Below, in pieces: positions 45,001-55,882 of a stretch of 64,000 nt of DNA. The notes under the pieces are model-generated. The model saw only the letters and a program-made list of their open reading frames with translations. It searched no databases and had not been told where the DNA came from. The stretch's first letter is position 1, and each line of letters starts with the position of its first letter. Position numbers and translations under genes: made by a program. This stretch comes from Pseudopithomyces maydicus (Eukaryota > Ascomycota > Dothideomycetes > Pleosporales > Didymosphaeriaceae). The stretch spans positions 1,426,001-1,490,000 of the forward strand of contig JANTUC010000003.1 of assembly GCA_026873275.1 (NCBI GenBank), read 5' to 3'.

Positions 45001-45853
45001 CAGGGCGACTGCGGAGAGACCGGTGCCCTGTAGCTCTCGCAGAAGGCTCCGGCAAGCCCACTGCGCCGGATCTTGAACCTCTACTGTCGCTTTCGAATTC
45101 TCCCTCGCCCGAACCAGCCCTTGGACCGTCGCTCTCCCAGCGTCCACGGCTTGCGTTGCACCGTCGTGCCTACCTTGACACCAGACCACGGCTCCTCGTC
45201 ACATCCACCCTTTGTTCACCCTCTCTCTCAACCACCGCCCTTTCCACGGTTCCTTCGGTCACCTCGGTCCCCTACGCCTGCTTTGCGGAGCGATCCGGCC
45301 AAAACGGGCCTCTGCCCTCCTCCCACATCGCAATATCTCTTTCTCTCTGGAGCCAGTCCAGCCAAACCTGTGGGCGTGTGACCTAGCGCAGTGGGGCTAC
45401 CGCCCGCCTCTGACCCCCCCAACAGTGTTTCTGCTCTGCCCACAGGCCTCTCACGGCCTTCTGAACACTAACAGCCAGAGTGCCAGAGGTGAGGCGTCTC
45501 GACTCGGTCACAAGCCTCGCCCGTTTGCATATTCAACATCATCACCATAGGACGAGTCGCACTGCGAACCACGGATCACTTGCCACTCACCTTCTTCTGT
45601 GCGCCTTGTGCAGTAATGGTTGGTTTGCGGTTTGTAAAAACCAATTCTGGCATTGTTGAGGCGGATGGCTCTGCGGCTCCTCCCTCCCAGCACACACACT
45701 TCTACCTATAACACATTTTCCAAAGAGACGAGTCCAACCTGCACCTTACACGACAATAACCAGTATTGCGACGCGGGCGGCTCTTGGGCTGGTCCTGCAT
45801 ATTTCCAACCGGCCAACTATCGACCGCATCCTCACGCTCCAAATCGAAGCGCC
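42075..45853. other. Gene-free 3.8-kb region upstream of the velvet gene
   Basis: No convincing gene on either strand. The many short frames at 43.4-45.5 kb lack domains. The region from about 44.9 kb is CT-rich like a 5' leader. An in-frame ATG for the velvet protein exists at 45665 and a spliced leader is possible. Confidence 0.55.
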
Positions 45854-46921
45854 ATGGATCCAAATCCCTTGTTCTTGCACTCATCGTACATGTACCCGCC
45901 TTCACATATTGTGGCGCCCTACTCTGGTGCACCACGCGCCACCAGCCGAAGCAGATTATCTGACAATATCCTAAGAGATTCTAAAGGGGCTTTTAACAAT
46001 CCTGACATCACCTTGGTTGTGCGACAGGAGCCCAAGGAGGCTCTAGTCTTAAGCTCGGGCAAAGAAAAGAGCCGCAAACCCGTGGATCCCCCGCCCATCA
46101 TCCAGCTCAAGGTCAACGAGGACGTAGAGGTCAGTCAGCATTTCCTGCAGAGTCCATACCTGTTCTTGGTAGCCGATCTCTGGAGAGCCGATAAGGATGA
46201 ACGCTTTGGTGAGCGCGCATCTCAGAGCGCCTCGTATCTCTATGGCGGGCTCTCTTCATCACTACATCGTCTCAAGGATGTCGATAATAAGGATGCCGGC
46301 TTCTTCATCTTCGGTGACATTTCCGTCAGGGCTACGGGTACCTTTCGTCTTCGTTTTAGCTTGTACGATTTGCAAAAGGAGCACAACGCAGCCGTCTATC
46401 TCGGCAGCATCATGACTCAGCCGTTCAAGGTGCTTGCTGCGAAAGACTTTCAAGGCTTGGAAGAATCCACCTATCTATCAAGAGCCTTTTCAGACCAAGG
46501 CGTCAGGCTACGTCTGCGTAAAGAGCCTAGAGCATTTGCTGGTAGCAAGCGTGCATATTACAGCGACGGGCCACAGCCAAGTGCTCCAGCAAGATCCGAC
46601 ACCTCATTCTACGATAACGAATCTCCACAACACAAGCGCTTCCGAGCAGATACGGACGATCGCAAGGACGCCTACGCCGATCAGGTTGTTACTCCGCAAA
46701 ATCAAGTCGTTCCTCAGCAACATCAAGTCGTCGCTTCGCAATCAACCTACCCGTCGACATCCTACGCCCCGGCCCCACAGGTCAGCTATTCTACGACGAA
46801 CTACGCTACCACAATGCCCCAGGCAAACTACACCAATACGTATACGTCGGGCCTTCAGCCAACCTATCCTTCAAACTATACGGGAGCAGTTCCCCAGCCC
46901 AACTATTACCTTCCATTCTAG
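45854..46921 (+). CDS. Velvet-domain developmental regulator (VosA/VelC-like)
   Basis: The frame codes 355 aa from ATG 45854 (context GCCATGG); an upstream in-frame ATG at 45665 would give 418 aa. The velvet domain runs from about residue 50 to 230. It begins DITLVVRQEPKEALVLSSGK with the diagnostic RKPVDPPPIIQLKV, then SPYLFLVADLW, SSLHRLKDVDNKDAGFFIFG, TGTFRLRFSLYDLQKEHNAA and ESTYLSRAFSDQGVRLRLRK. The velvet fold is NF-kappaB-like and binds DNA as homo- or heterodimers, coupling sporulation with secondary metabolism. The tail is Tyr/Gln/Pro-rich with QVV repeats and a KHKRFR-like basic patch. There is no VelB-type insertion and no long VeA tail, so VosA or VelC is likelier; I cannot decide which. 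Confidence 0.88.
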   Translation: MDPNPLFLHSSYMYPPSHIVAPYSGAPRATSRSRLSDNILRDSKGAFNNPDITLVVRQEPKEALVLSSGKEKSRKPVDPPPIIQLKVNEDVEVSQHFLQSPYLFLVADLWRADKDERFGERASQSASYLYGGLSSSLHRLKDVDNKDAGFFIFGDISVRATGTFRLRFSLYDLQKEHNAAVYLGSIMTQPFKVLAAKDFQGLEESTYLSRAFSDQGVRLRLRKEPRAFAGSKRAYYSDGPQPSAPARSDTSFYDNESPQHKRFRADTDDRKDAYADQVVTPQNQVVPQQHQVVASQSTYPSTSYAPAPQVSYSTTNYATTMPQANYTNTYTSGLQPTYPSNYTGAVPQPNYYLPF

Positions 46922-47024
46922 TTCATCGACTACGAAGGTATACAAAGCCGGAATTTAGTGACAGGGCTCTACACAGCTCCACACTTGGCTTGGCTTATAG
47001 AACTCTCGGACAGACAGACGGACA

Positions 47025-47025
<1 letters not shown>

Positions 47026-47076
<51 letters not shown>
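47026..47076. repeat. (AC)n dinucleotide microsatellite, about 51 bp
   Basis: An uninterrupted AC repeat about 100 bp after the velvet stop codon, preceded by CAGA/CGGA repeats. It may be transcribed in the 3' UTR. Confidence 0.95.
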
Positions 47077-47077
<1 letters not shown>

Positions 47078-48523
47078 TTTTTGTGCTGGTTCCCATGGCT
47101 TCTTGTATGTCTTTGTTTCCTGGATGAGCTTGGATCTACAGGTCTTGCATCGAACCTGTATACCGGCGTTTTGTCATATTTTTTTCGGAGTTGGTTCATG
47201 ATCTGGGGTCTTAGGTGGCTACTCATGGTGGAGTAAGGAGAAGTCGGATTACCCAAAAGGGGGTTGGAGTATCTTTCATTGTTTTCCACTACTCTTGATT
47301 CTTATACCGCTTTTACTGGGCGCTCGAATAGAGCCTCTATAGGTTTTTCCTACGTTTGCATAGAAGCCTGCATTGGGAACTGGCGCCGAAATGTATTCGC
47401 ATAGTTTTAAGGTTTAACGATCGATCAAACCACCCTCCCTATCCACTGATAAGGTTCCGCACGTATGTATATGTTACGCCCTCAATTAGCTTCATAACAA
47501 GATATCTTAGGCGTTTCACAGTGAGCATTTCAGCGACTCAGGTCAACCTTGGTGCATACGCTTGCATTTTCTACCTGAGACAACACGCGACTGTGGTGCC
47601 TCTCCCGCCTCGGCCGCTTGCGCGCTGCTTCTAAACCAATCTCAACAGCTTCGCTCTCCCGCCTGTGCAGATCCTCTCCACGGCAGCGGAGCATCCGCCA
47701 GACCATTGCCAAGGCGGCTTAATGACGCATGCATGGGCAACGGCCCGTGCATAGACGCAGCCCGGTATGAAGAGGGGAAGACCAAGCGTCGTGCCGGAGA
47801 AGAGGGGCAATGTGCGGAACGGGTTCGGAGCACGCGTGTGCCCGCTGGTGAGCCGTGGATGGGAATAATGGGGAAGCCGATGCGCGTCAGATGCGAGCTG
47901 CGGATAGAGTTTTGGGCGGGGCGGACGCCATGGCGTCGATCGAGCTTAGTGTGCGGATGACGTGCATGAGGAAACAGTCATGTGATGGAACAGTTGCAGG
48001 TGGTGATTGGAGGCGAATATTGTGCTGGCTATGTGATAATATAAAATGATAAGAAATGTCGAAATCCTGTGGAGATGGGGCTCATTCATGTGCTCAAGTC
48101 TCCTCTCGTTTACATATGTATGTACATGAAGAATGCGCGCCATAGCTCGTTTGTGAATTGTGGTACATTTGCGATTATGGAGAGAGAGAGTACATATCTT
48201 ACATATCTTGGTGACATCACAAATGTTACATGTAGTTGGGAATCGATTCGCAAGCAATGACATGAGAATCGACAAGTGATCACTGTTCTGCGTTCGCGAT
48301 ATTTCAAATCTCACTGCCAAACATAAGAAGCTGAGTTTTGCGTGCAGATTTCATTCGTGAATGTACATGTATACCTATCATAGGTTTCAAGCGACTCATA
48401 AGCTAGCTCGCACCAAACTTTTAAGAGTCCAGGCGATACTGTCCATTTTACGAGAGAGATGCTGCTGCAGCGCGACATTCGATATGGTCTTGTTTCAAAT
48501 AAGACCAAACTAGGTTCTTCATC

Positions 48524-48537
48524 GGGGGGGGGGGGGG
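48524..48537. repeat. G14 homopolymer
   Basis: Fourteen consecutive G. The true length is uncertain in most sequencing technologies. Confidence 0.9.
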
Positions 48538-49430
48538 CATCGAGTCGCATCAGACACCACAACTCCAATTGAAAAACAAGGGCAGAAGGAAACTAGCATC
48601 CAAGCGTAGTTCGCTGTGATCGATCCGTACCTCATGCCATGGACCGAGAGGGTATACTCGAGGGTAGATTGGATCGAGATCTTCACAGAAAACTCTAGTA
48701 CGCGGTAAGGTCTACCAGAAGGACTGAAAGCCTTACTTCATTCCCTCTCAGGAACAGTATTCAGGCTAATCACCATCTGGGTGGCAGTGTAAATGTGCTA
48801 ATTCGTCAGTCTAAGATTTCATTGGGCAGAATGAAAACTAACTTGATTATAGGAGGCTTGAGGAGCCTAGTCGGAGTCCGAAGTCATCAGAAGAACAGTC
48901 GTTATCTTGCTGGATTCAATTCAGTAGTTGGCTGAGATAGCTGTCTTGCCATACCTCATGTCTGAGGCTTTCAATTCTCTTCCTTTTGCAATAGTTTAGC
49001 TCATTTGATTGTTTGCACGCTCCATACCTGTGAACGAATAAATAAACAAGTCTATATCATTAATGCAACCGAAATTTGACACTGCAACCAGTGCCGTAGT
49101 GGCGATGGTAGATGCGGGATCGGATAGCAACAGAGCTATCTCTTTCTAATCCCTTTGCTGCTGTACCACGAACGATAGCTGACCACCTGTCATATTACTT
49201 AATTATTTGAAATAACTAGAAAGCTCTAAGACGGTGCTCCCGTTCGCTCTCACATGGGATACGAAGCTTCAAATTCACCTCAGCATGTTTACTGGAAGCG
49301 CTCTATTACTTAATAATTGTTCCACCTTATTTTTACTTAAACGTAATATACTAATTGAACTGCACTCTTATATCATATTCGACCGCACTATATCCTTACT
49401 CATATTTTTTCATAACCCTTTATGTACGCA

Positions 49431-49540
49431 CGTTTTCAATCGTCACAAGAACAGCTTTTTCTCCACTATATGTATTTTTATCCAGTCAGCTACTCTGCTG
49501 CCGCATTTTCTAAATATAAGATATAATGAAAATATCTTCA
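49431..49540 (+). repeat. Dispersed repeat, copy A
   Basis: It shares CGTTTTCAATCGTCACAAGA and ATCCAGTCAGCTACTCTGCT with the copy at 56701. It differs by a short deletion and by C-to-T changes. Confidence 0.75.
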
Positions 49541-49865
49541 CTCATAGGTTCACTGAACCTTACTTGGCTGTTAACAAAATCATATTCATAGAAGTTGCCG
49601 GAGCCGTAAGCAACCTATAATGTATCGGGAAAAGTCCAGTGAATTTCGTAGGTAATGCATCTTACGCACTCCTCTAGTTCTAGAAAAGACAAAACTCGAG
49701 AGGGCAATCATATAACGGTAAAGGTAATTAGGAAGGGGGACACCCCAATATAATTAAAACACGAAGCATCGCTTAGCATAAGAGTGATGTCATATATATT
49801 ATAAGAGCATGTATTGGAGAAACAGAGCCTTTCCTGTGTTTATATCGTTGCCGCCGCTGTTAATA

Positions 49866-49899
49866 GAGTGTCTTATACTATAAATATAGTATAGCACTC
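49866..49899. repeat. Imperfect palindrome (GAGTG ... CACTC)
   Basis: The arms GAGTG/CACTC and TATACTAT/ATAGTATA surround AAAT. It could form a hairpin; it lies within the AT-rich island. Confidence 0.6.
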
Positions 49900-49980
49900 A
49901 ATGATAATAAACCTATATACAGTTATAGTTACTCCAACGTTAGGATACACATTCCGAAAGAAGATATATTAGACCACAAA

Positions 49981-50115
49981 CCGTTTTATACTTGTTATAA
50001 GAGGGGTGACAGCGTTTTATTCCACTAAGCATTTTCACCTAGTCAGCCCCTACTCAACTGCTGCTTTTTCAAAGTACAAAATATAAAATAACATACTAGG
50101 TCACTATAAGTATAG
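49981..50115 (+). repeat. Dispersed repeat, copy B (most degraded)
   Basis: It aligns with the copy at 56701 through AAGAGGGGTG, CAGCGTTTTATTCCAC, CATTTTCACCTAGTCAGC and CTGCTGCTTTTTC, with many TA-enriching substitutions. Confidence 0.6.
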
Positions 50116-50480
50116 AGGAGTTTTTTTCTAACACACTATATAAGTTTAACCCTTTCCCAATTCTCCTCTAAGCGAACGCGATGCCTTACTGGCCGATAAA
50201 GATAATAAAATAAAACAAAAATATGCAGATATAGGGAAAGGTTACTAAATCCTAATAGCTAAGGGACATTGCCGATAATAAAAAGCGTCGTCTTGAACTG
50301 GGCAATGGGGAGCTAAAGAAAAGGAATAAAGGTCTACACAACTTCTACTCGACGATTATTAATTACCTAGTTAAGCCATATATTAATGCTACTGGTACCG
50401 AGAGCGGCTTTTCGTCCTTACTGAACAATATAGGGCACTTTTAAAGGAAGATTAGTAAAGCAGCTTTACTAAAATCAACT

Positions 50481-50969
50481 TAGCTTACTAAATCAGCCAC
50501 CAGGATGCAGCGGGTCAACATTCCAGCATACACATTCATGAGCAAGCCAGATAGCAGGACCAGGCAGACCGAAACAGAGCCCCCCCTCTGAGATTTAAAA
50601 AGTCTAAGGTTCCGATCCAATGGATCCGTGAATGCTCGCTGCGTCATGCGCTGTACGAGAGTGGTCTGGCAGAGGTCAGGACGACGGAACGGCGGAACGG
50701 CGGAACCTTTTGCCGGTCGGGAGTGCACGTGCGCGGGCGGTGAATCGCTCTGCCGAAGAGAGGAGGCACTTGGTCGTCACTCACGCTTCGCCGTTCAGCC
50801 CCCAAGCACCTCGTGCATACAAGCAGCCGCCAGCTCGCTGCTGGAGATGTGTTCCCACGTCAGCTATACAGCTTTCATACTCTGACTTTGATCCCTCTGG
50901 CCGTCTTCACCCGGTAGAAGCATATCCTCGCGCTGCTTCCAGTCGCCCGCGCAACTCGACTCTCTCACA
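50481..50969. promoter_or_regulatory. Promoter/5' UTR region of ING gene
   Basis: Base composition returns to normal from about 50.5 kb, and CT-rich sequence precedes the ATG at 50970. No discrete element is certain. Confidence 0.4.
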
Positions 50970-53120
50970 ATGCCTCCCGCCGCAGCTTCTCGTCCTGCTG
51001 GTCCTTCTACAGCTTCCGACCGTCGCCCTACGCGACAGGGCCGCACTACCGTCCGCCCGACCAACTACTATGCCCGCACCTTCGCAGGCCGCACCGGCGG
51101 GCTCGAGCAGACATCTGAGGCGACCAACCACGCTGGCGGCTTCTGTCCGGCTCTCACACACTTCTCACAGGCCGTAGACGCCTTTCCCAAAGAGCTGATC
51201 CGTCACTTCTCCATGTTCAAGGAGGTCGAGGCAAAGATTCACGACCCTGAGCGCAACCTGGCGTTCATGTTCGACGAGATTGACCACATGCCCGTACCCA
51301 CCAAGGCGGAACGCCATGATGCTGCCGACGATGCTATGGCGGTCGACAACCGAGCCGGTGCTGGCGCCAATGGCGGTGCCATGAAGGATCCCGCCGTCCT
51401 CTGGCAGCAGCTTGCCGCAGTCGACCCAGCCACACTCTCCCCGAAGGAACTGGCCGACCTGAAGAAGCGCCAGGCCTTCTGCCGGTTGCGCATGCACATC
51501 GTAAACATCATACCCGCGCTCGAGGAGAAGCTGGTCGTGCTCGGTGGTGCCATGGCGGCCAAAGACAAGGGCCTGGCGCGCATGAATAACTCGTACGCAC
51601 ACTTGGACGACGAGATCAGCGAAGAGGCGCGCTATGGAAGCCTCACACATTGGGCATATGCAGACAAGGAGGAGAAGAAAAAGGGCGGTGCACATGAACG
51701 CCAGAGAAGAGAAGTGGCTTCGGCCAACAATCTTGCTGCTGCTGCTCAACATGTACACGACGTTGACTCCATAGCAGCCAAAAGCGAGGCGCGACGAGAA
51801 GCCATGCTCGCCAAGCGCAGCCGAAACCAGCACCTTGACTCCGATTTCGACGACCGACCCGCGAAAAAGCCGCACAAGCGCAAGGCAATCGGCACTGAAG
51901 CGGCTAGCAACAACGATGCGCGCGCAGTTGGCTTGGGCCTCACAAACAACGGCGTGCCATCGCAGGGCAAGAGGAAGAAAACTGAAAAGGCACTGGCGGC
52001 GGCGTCAGCAGCAGCAGCAGCTCCGCCGATGGAACGATCGCTAAGTGGCGCTCTCAAGGCTGCCGCGGGGGCTGGCGGGCGGAGTGGGACGAGCCCGCGA
52101 GCAACACCAAGCATTGACGGGGCAGCAAGCAAACGGAAGCCCCGAGCTCTCCCTGCACCGGCGCAACGTAAGCATGTATTGCCGGGATACTCCCCTCAGC
52201 CAGCCTCTTCGCCGATGGTAGGCAACTTCACATTGCCCAAAACGAATGTCACCATCACCGAGCGCCCGACAGCCGTCCGGGCTCGCAAGAATTCTACAGC
52301 CAATTCTGTGGTCTCTGTAGCCCCAGAACTGCCTGTGGAGCGGCCCTTGTCGTCGCATTCGGTACAGCAGCCCAGAAGCAATAATGTCATTACTGAATTA
52401 GAACAGGCGGCTGGAATCAATCGCGACAATGCTTCCATCAAGGGAGGGTCGACGCCGCAGGACACAACCGAACTCCCGCTTTTTGAAACAACAGTCACTA
52501 CGGCAGCCTTAAAACATGAAGATGCCGAGTCGCAGGAACCTGAGGGCATGGAGATGGACATGGCGACGCCAGCACCCGTGACTACCCGTGCGGGCCGCGC
52601 TTCCAAGACGGCAACACCTATCGTAGGGACGTTTCCGGAGATACCCATGGCTCGCAGCAGGAGCACGCGCAAGGCGAACAATGGCACCGGGACTTCGAAC
52701 ACTTCCTCGGAAAATAACAGTACCACTACAGGAACCGTGTCTAAGCGCGGGAACAAGAAGACGGCTGCGGCCAGCACTGGTGCCACACAATCTCCTGCAT
52801 TAGAGCCAGTTCAAGATACGAAATCGAATCCCCAATCGTCCAGAGCAAGCTCCATTGTTCCAGAGCATGAGTCACAAGGTGCAGAGTCGGATGAGGATGG
52901 TGATGAGCCAAGATACTGCTACTGCAATCAAGTGTCCTTTGGAAACATGATTGCGTGCGACAACGACTCATGCCCGCGCGAGTGGTTCCACCTTCCGTGC
53001 GTCAACCTTGATCGAGCGCCTTCGGGTAGGACGAAGTGGTTTTGCAGCGACGAGTGCAAAGAAGCGCACGCGAAGGCAAAGACGGGCAAGAGTGGACGGC
53101 CTGGAAGTAGTCGACAATAG
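50970..53120 (+). CDS. ING-family PHD-finger chromatin protein (Pho23/Yng-like)
   Basis: An intronless gene of 716 aa. The N-terminal ING domain (about residues 45-230) includes FSQAVDAFPKELIRHFSMFK and later RQAFCRLRMHIVNIIPALEE, typical histone-complex subunit helices. A long disordered Ser/Thr/Ala-rich and basic middle follows. The C-terminus is a canonical ING PHD finger: YCYCNQVSFGNMIACDNDSC, then EWFHLPCVNLDRAPSGRTKW and FCSDEC, with a C4-H-C3 zinc pattern that reads H3K4me3. Such proteins serve Rpd3L deacetylase (Pho23) or NuA3/NuA4 acetylases (Yng1/Yng2). The large size is closer to filamentous-fungal Pho23 forms, but the exact complex cannot be fixed by eye. The start ATG follows TCTCACA. 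Confidence 0.92.
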   Translation: MPPAAASRPAGPSTASDRRPTRQGRTTVRPTNYYARTFAGRTGGLEQTSEATNHAGGFCPALTHFSQAVDAFPKELIRHFSMFKEVEAKIHDPERNLAFMFDEIDHMPVPTKAERHDAADDAMAVDNRAGAGANGGAMKDPAVLWQQLAAVDPATLSPKELADLKKRQAFCRLRMHIVNIIPALEEKLVVLGGAMAAKDKGLARMNNSYAHLDDEISEEARYGSLTHWAYADKEEKKKGGAHERQRREVASANNLAAAAQHVHDVDSIAAKSEARREAMLAKRSRNQHLDSDFDDRPAKKPHKRKAIGTEAASNNDARAVGLGLTNNGVPSQGKRKKTEKALAAASAAAAAPPMERSLSGALKAAAGAGGRSGTSPRATPSIDGAASKRKPRALPAPAQRKHVLPGYSPQPASSPMVGNFTLPKTNVTITERPTAVRARKNSTANSVVSVAPELPVERPLSSHSVQQPRSNNVITELEQAAGINRDNASIKGGSTPQDTTELPLFETTVTTAALKHEDAESQEPEGMEMDMATPAPVTTRAGRASKTATPIVGTFPEIPMARSRSTRKANNGTGTSNTSSENNSTTTGTVSKRGNKKTAAASTGATQSPALEPVQDTKSNPQSSRASSIVPEHESQGAESDEDGDEPRYCYCNQVSFGNMIACDNDSCPREWFHLPCVNLDRAPSGRTKWFCSDECKEAHAKAKTGKSGRPGSSRQ

Positions 53121-53797
53121 GAATTAGGAAGGAGTTCAAGGCGTTCGCAGTCGGGTCCATCATCTGGGTCTAGGCCGGGTCCAAAGGGAAAGGGCAAGGC
53201 TAAGTTGGGTTTATGGGATGGCTGGGATGCTCTTCCCGGTTGATTTTAGTCTGCTTCTTTGTCTTGGGGTCGCTAGGGAGGGTGGCGTTCGACTTGGTTT
53301 GTGCAAGCGGAGGGGAGTGTAATTGGTGGGCATTTTGGGGGATCTTGGGGATTCTGATGAAGCTTGACGCTGGCGATGGATCGATGATACGCAGCAGCTC
53401 CTGGCGTGTTGTATGGGATATGAGCATAGCATCGGTGTTGAATCGAACTATTTACCGCTTTCGCTGTCGTCCTCACTTGAAGGTGTACATACTGTGGCCC
53501 TATCCAAAAAGCGTTGGGCGGTCAGAGCCTCAAGTCAGGCTGCCTTCTGTGCCCCTGGATGGCTTTTTAATGACCATATGTAATTGGTCCTCGCAGCAGA
53601 GCTGCAGCCGGACCCTGGATTCAGCTGTCGGCTAAGATGCAAGTGAGATTCACCGCCCACCCGCGCTGTACAGTAGGCGCGACACAAAACGCAAACACGC
53701 CGCAAACCACGCATTCTTCGTCTCTCTCACCTTCCCATCTCCCCGCCGCGCCTGCAACTGCAACATCATATCACGCTGTTGTTGTTGCAATCAAGTC
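53121..53797. other. Intergenic between ING and 5'-nucleotidase genes
   Basis: No gene visible. CT- and CA-rich sequence precedes the ATG at 53798. Confidence 0.5.
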
Positions 53798-55882
53798 ATG
53801 GCACCGAAGGAGATCCCCGCTGACGAGCGAATCGTGTTCGAACCTAGCCCCGCCCCAAGTACCCCACCAGACCTACGCTTCTTGCACTATAACGACGTAT
53901 ACCACGTCGAAGCTGGGTCTGCAGAGCCTGTTGGCGGCATAGGAAGATTCCAGACGCTGGTCAATTACTACAGAGAGGATAAGAAGTTTCAGGACCAGCC
54001 AAAATTGGTCACTTTCTTTTCGGGCGATGCGTTCAATCCGAGCTTGGAGAGTAGTGTGACAAAAGGTATGTCGAGAACTGGACGTCCGGAAAAGACACAC
54101 CATTTACTGTGGGCCAGGGAGCCACATGGTACCTATACTGAACGGCATCGGGACCGACGTGGCTTGCGTAGGGGTATGAGGCCCTACCACCCGAGCTCCC
54201 TACCGAGACCAGAGCTAACTGGAGCAGAACCACGACCTCGACTTTGGCGTGAAGCAATATAGAAACCTCTCCGACCAATGTACCTTTCCTTGGCTGCTCG
54301 CGAATGTCATCGATCCCGCTCTCGGCGATGATGTCCCGCTCGGCAACGCCCAGAAGACGGTCATGCTCACATCCTCGAACGGCATCAAGATTGGCGTCAT
54401 CGGATTGGCAGAGCGTGAATGGCTGGATACAATCAATTCGCTGCCACCCGGAATAGTCTACAAGAGCGCAAGTGCAACAGCAAAGGAGCTCATTCCGCAG
54501 TTGAAGAAGCAGGGCGCAGGTATCATAGTGGCAGTGTCTCACCAGAGAGAACCCAACGACAACAAGCTGGCCGAGAAGACTGGAGGGGATTTGATCGACA
54601 TCGTGCTGGGCGGACATGACCACTACTACGCGCACAGTTTCATCAACGGCACTCATGTCCTTCGCTCGGGCACAGATTTCAAGCAGCTTTCGCACATTGA
54701 GGCATGGCGCAAACCAAATGGCCAAGGGTGGGACTTCAAGATCACCAGAAGAGACATTGTCAGCAACATACCGCAGGACCCAAACGCCGTGAAGATGGTA
54801 GAAGGTCTAACGAGAAAATTGGCAGAAAAGTTAGACAAGCCGATAGGGTACACTGCTGCTCCTCTTGATGCACGATTTACCACCGTTCGCACCAGAGAGT
54901 CGAACATTGGTAACTTTGTTTGCGATCTCATGCGCTTCTATTATGAAGGCGATTGCTGTATCATGGCTTCGGGTACCATTCGCGGAGATCAGATCTACCC
55001 ACCTGGCATGCTTAGAGTGCGTGATATCGTCAATTGCTTTCCATTTGAGGATCCTGTGGTGGTAATGCAGGTCACTGGGAGGCAAATTTGGGATGCTTTA
55101 GAAAACGGTGTATCAAACTATCCAGCACTCGAAGGACGCTTCCCCCAAGTGTCTAATATCGTGTTTGAGACTGATTACTCTCAACCTCCCCATGAGCGAA
55201 TAGTAAGCGTTTTGATAGGCGAAGAACCCCTGGACGAAAATAGAGAGTACAAGCTTGTAACCCGTGGCTACATGGGTCGCGGAAAAGGTATGGTGTTCTC
55301 AAGACCATGTCACCTTCTTAACTGATCGTATTTAGATGGCTACACCTCGTTGCTGATCGAAGAAGAGGGGGCACAGCGAAAGAAATCGTCAGTGAGGAGA
55401 ACGGTGTGCTCATCTCCACCATCCTACGGCAATACTTCATGTCTCTCAAAATTCTTGGCAAATGGAAGAACTGGGCTCCCGACATGACCTCAAAATTTAC
55501 CAACATCCAGTCTTCTCTCCAGCGCACGCACACATTTCACGAACCTAAATCGCCGACCTCCCTCAGTGACGAATTTTCTAGACCACTTCCCAGACGTTCC
55601 AGTGTTGCCATGACGCCTTCCGAGGAATATCACGAAAACGCGCAAGATGACCCTGATACTGATGATGAGAACTACCAGTATGATGACAGTGAGTTGATTA
55701 AGTTCAATGAGTACGAGCTTTCTCTTCTGAGAAAGGCGATGCGGAAGTGGTGGAGACTAGCAGGGCTTAAGAACACACCTAGCTGTGCAGATGAGGTGGG
55801 GAGGGAGGAGCTAAGAGTCGACTGGACGCGAGCTATAGCACCAAGGCTTGAAGGTAGGATAAAGGAAGCCAAAAAGTCATGA
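53798..55882 (+). CDS. 5'-nucleotidase/metallophosphatase family protein, with a -1 frame break in the last exon
   Basis: Four exons (53798-54065, 54118-54173, 54228-55287, 55336-55882; introns 52, 54 and 48 bp) encode about 643 aa. The calcineurin-like metallophosphatase domain has DLRFLHYNDVYHVE, FSGDAFNPSLESS, GNHDLDFG (rebuilt across intron 2) and LGGHDHYYAH. The C-terminal 5'-nucleotidase domain has ESNIGNFVCDLMRFYYEGDC and MASGTIRGDQIYPPG. There is no signal peptide, so an intracellular phosphohydrolase acting on nucleotides or related esters is likely. In exon 4, DGYTSLLIEEEG and TAKEIVSEENGVLISTILRQ are in different frames. A sixth G in the G5 run at 55367-55371 would join them. As written the protein ends soon after the break. 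Confidence 0.88.

Larger units (their letters stand above)
46922..48580. other. Intergenic downstream of the velvet gene
   Basis: It holds the CA microsatellite and a G14 run; no gene supported. Confidence 0.5.
48581..50480. repeat. AT-rich, RIP-like decayed repeat island
   Basis: This stretch is visibly AT-rich, has stop codons in all frames and holds two degraded copies (49431-49540 and 49981-50115) of a sequence also found at 56701-56836. TA-rich differences from that copy, such as ACAAAACAAAAC against ACAAAATATAAA, fit CpA-to-TpA mutation. A 54-codon open remnant at about 50286-50445 (KRRLELGNGELKKRNKG) may be former transposon coding sequence; I cannot assign it. Confidence 0.65.
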
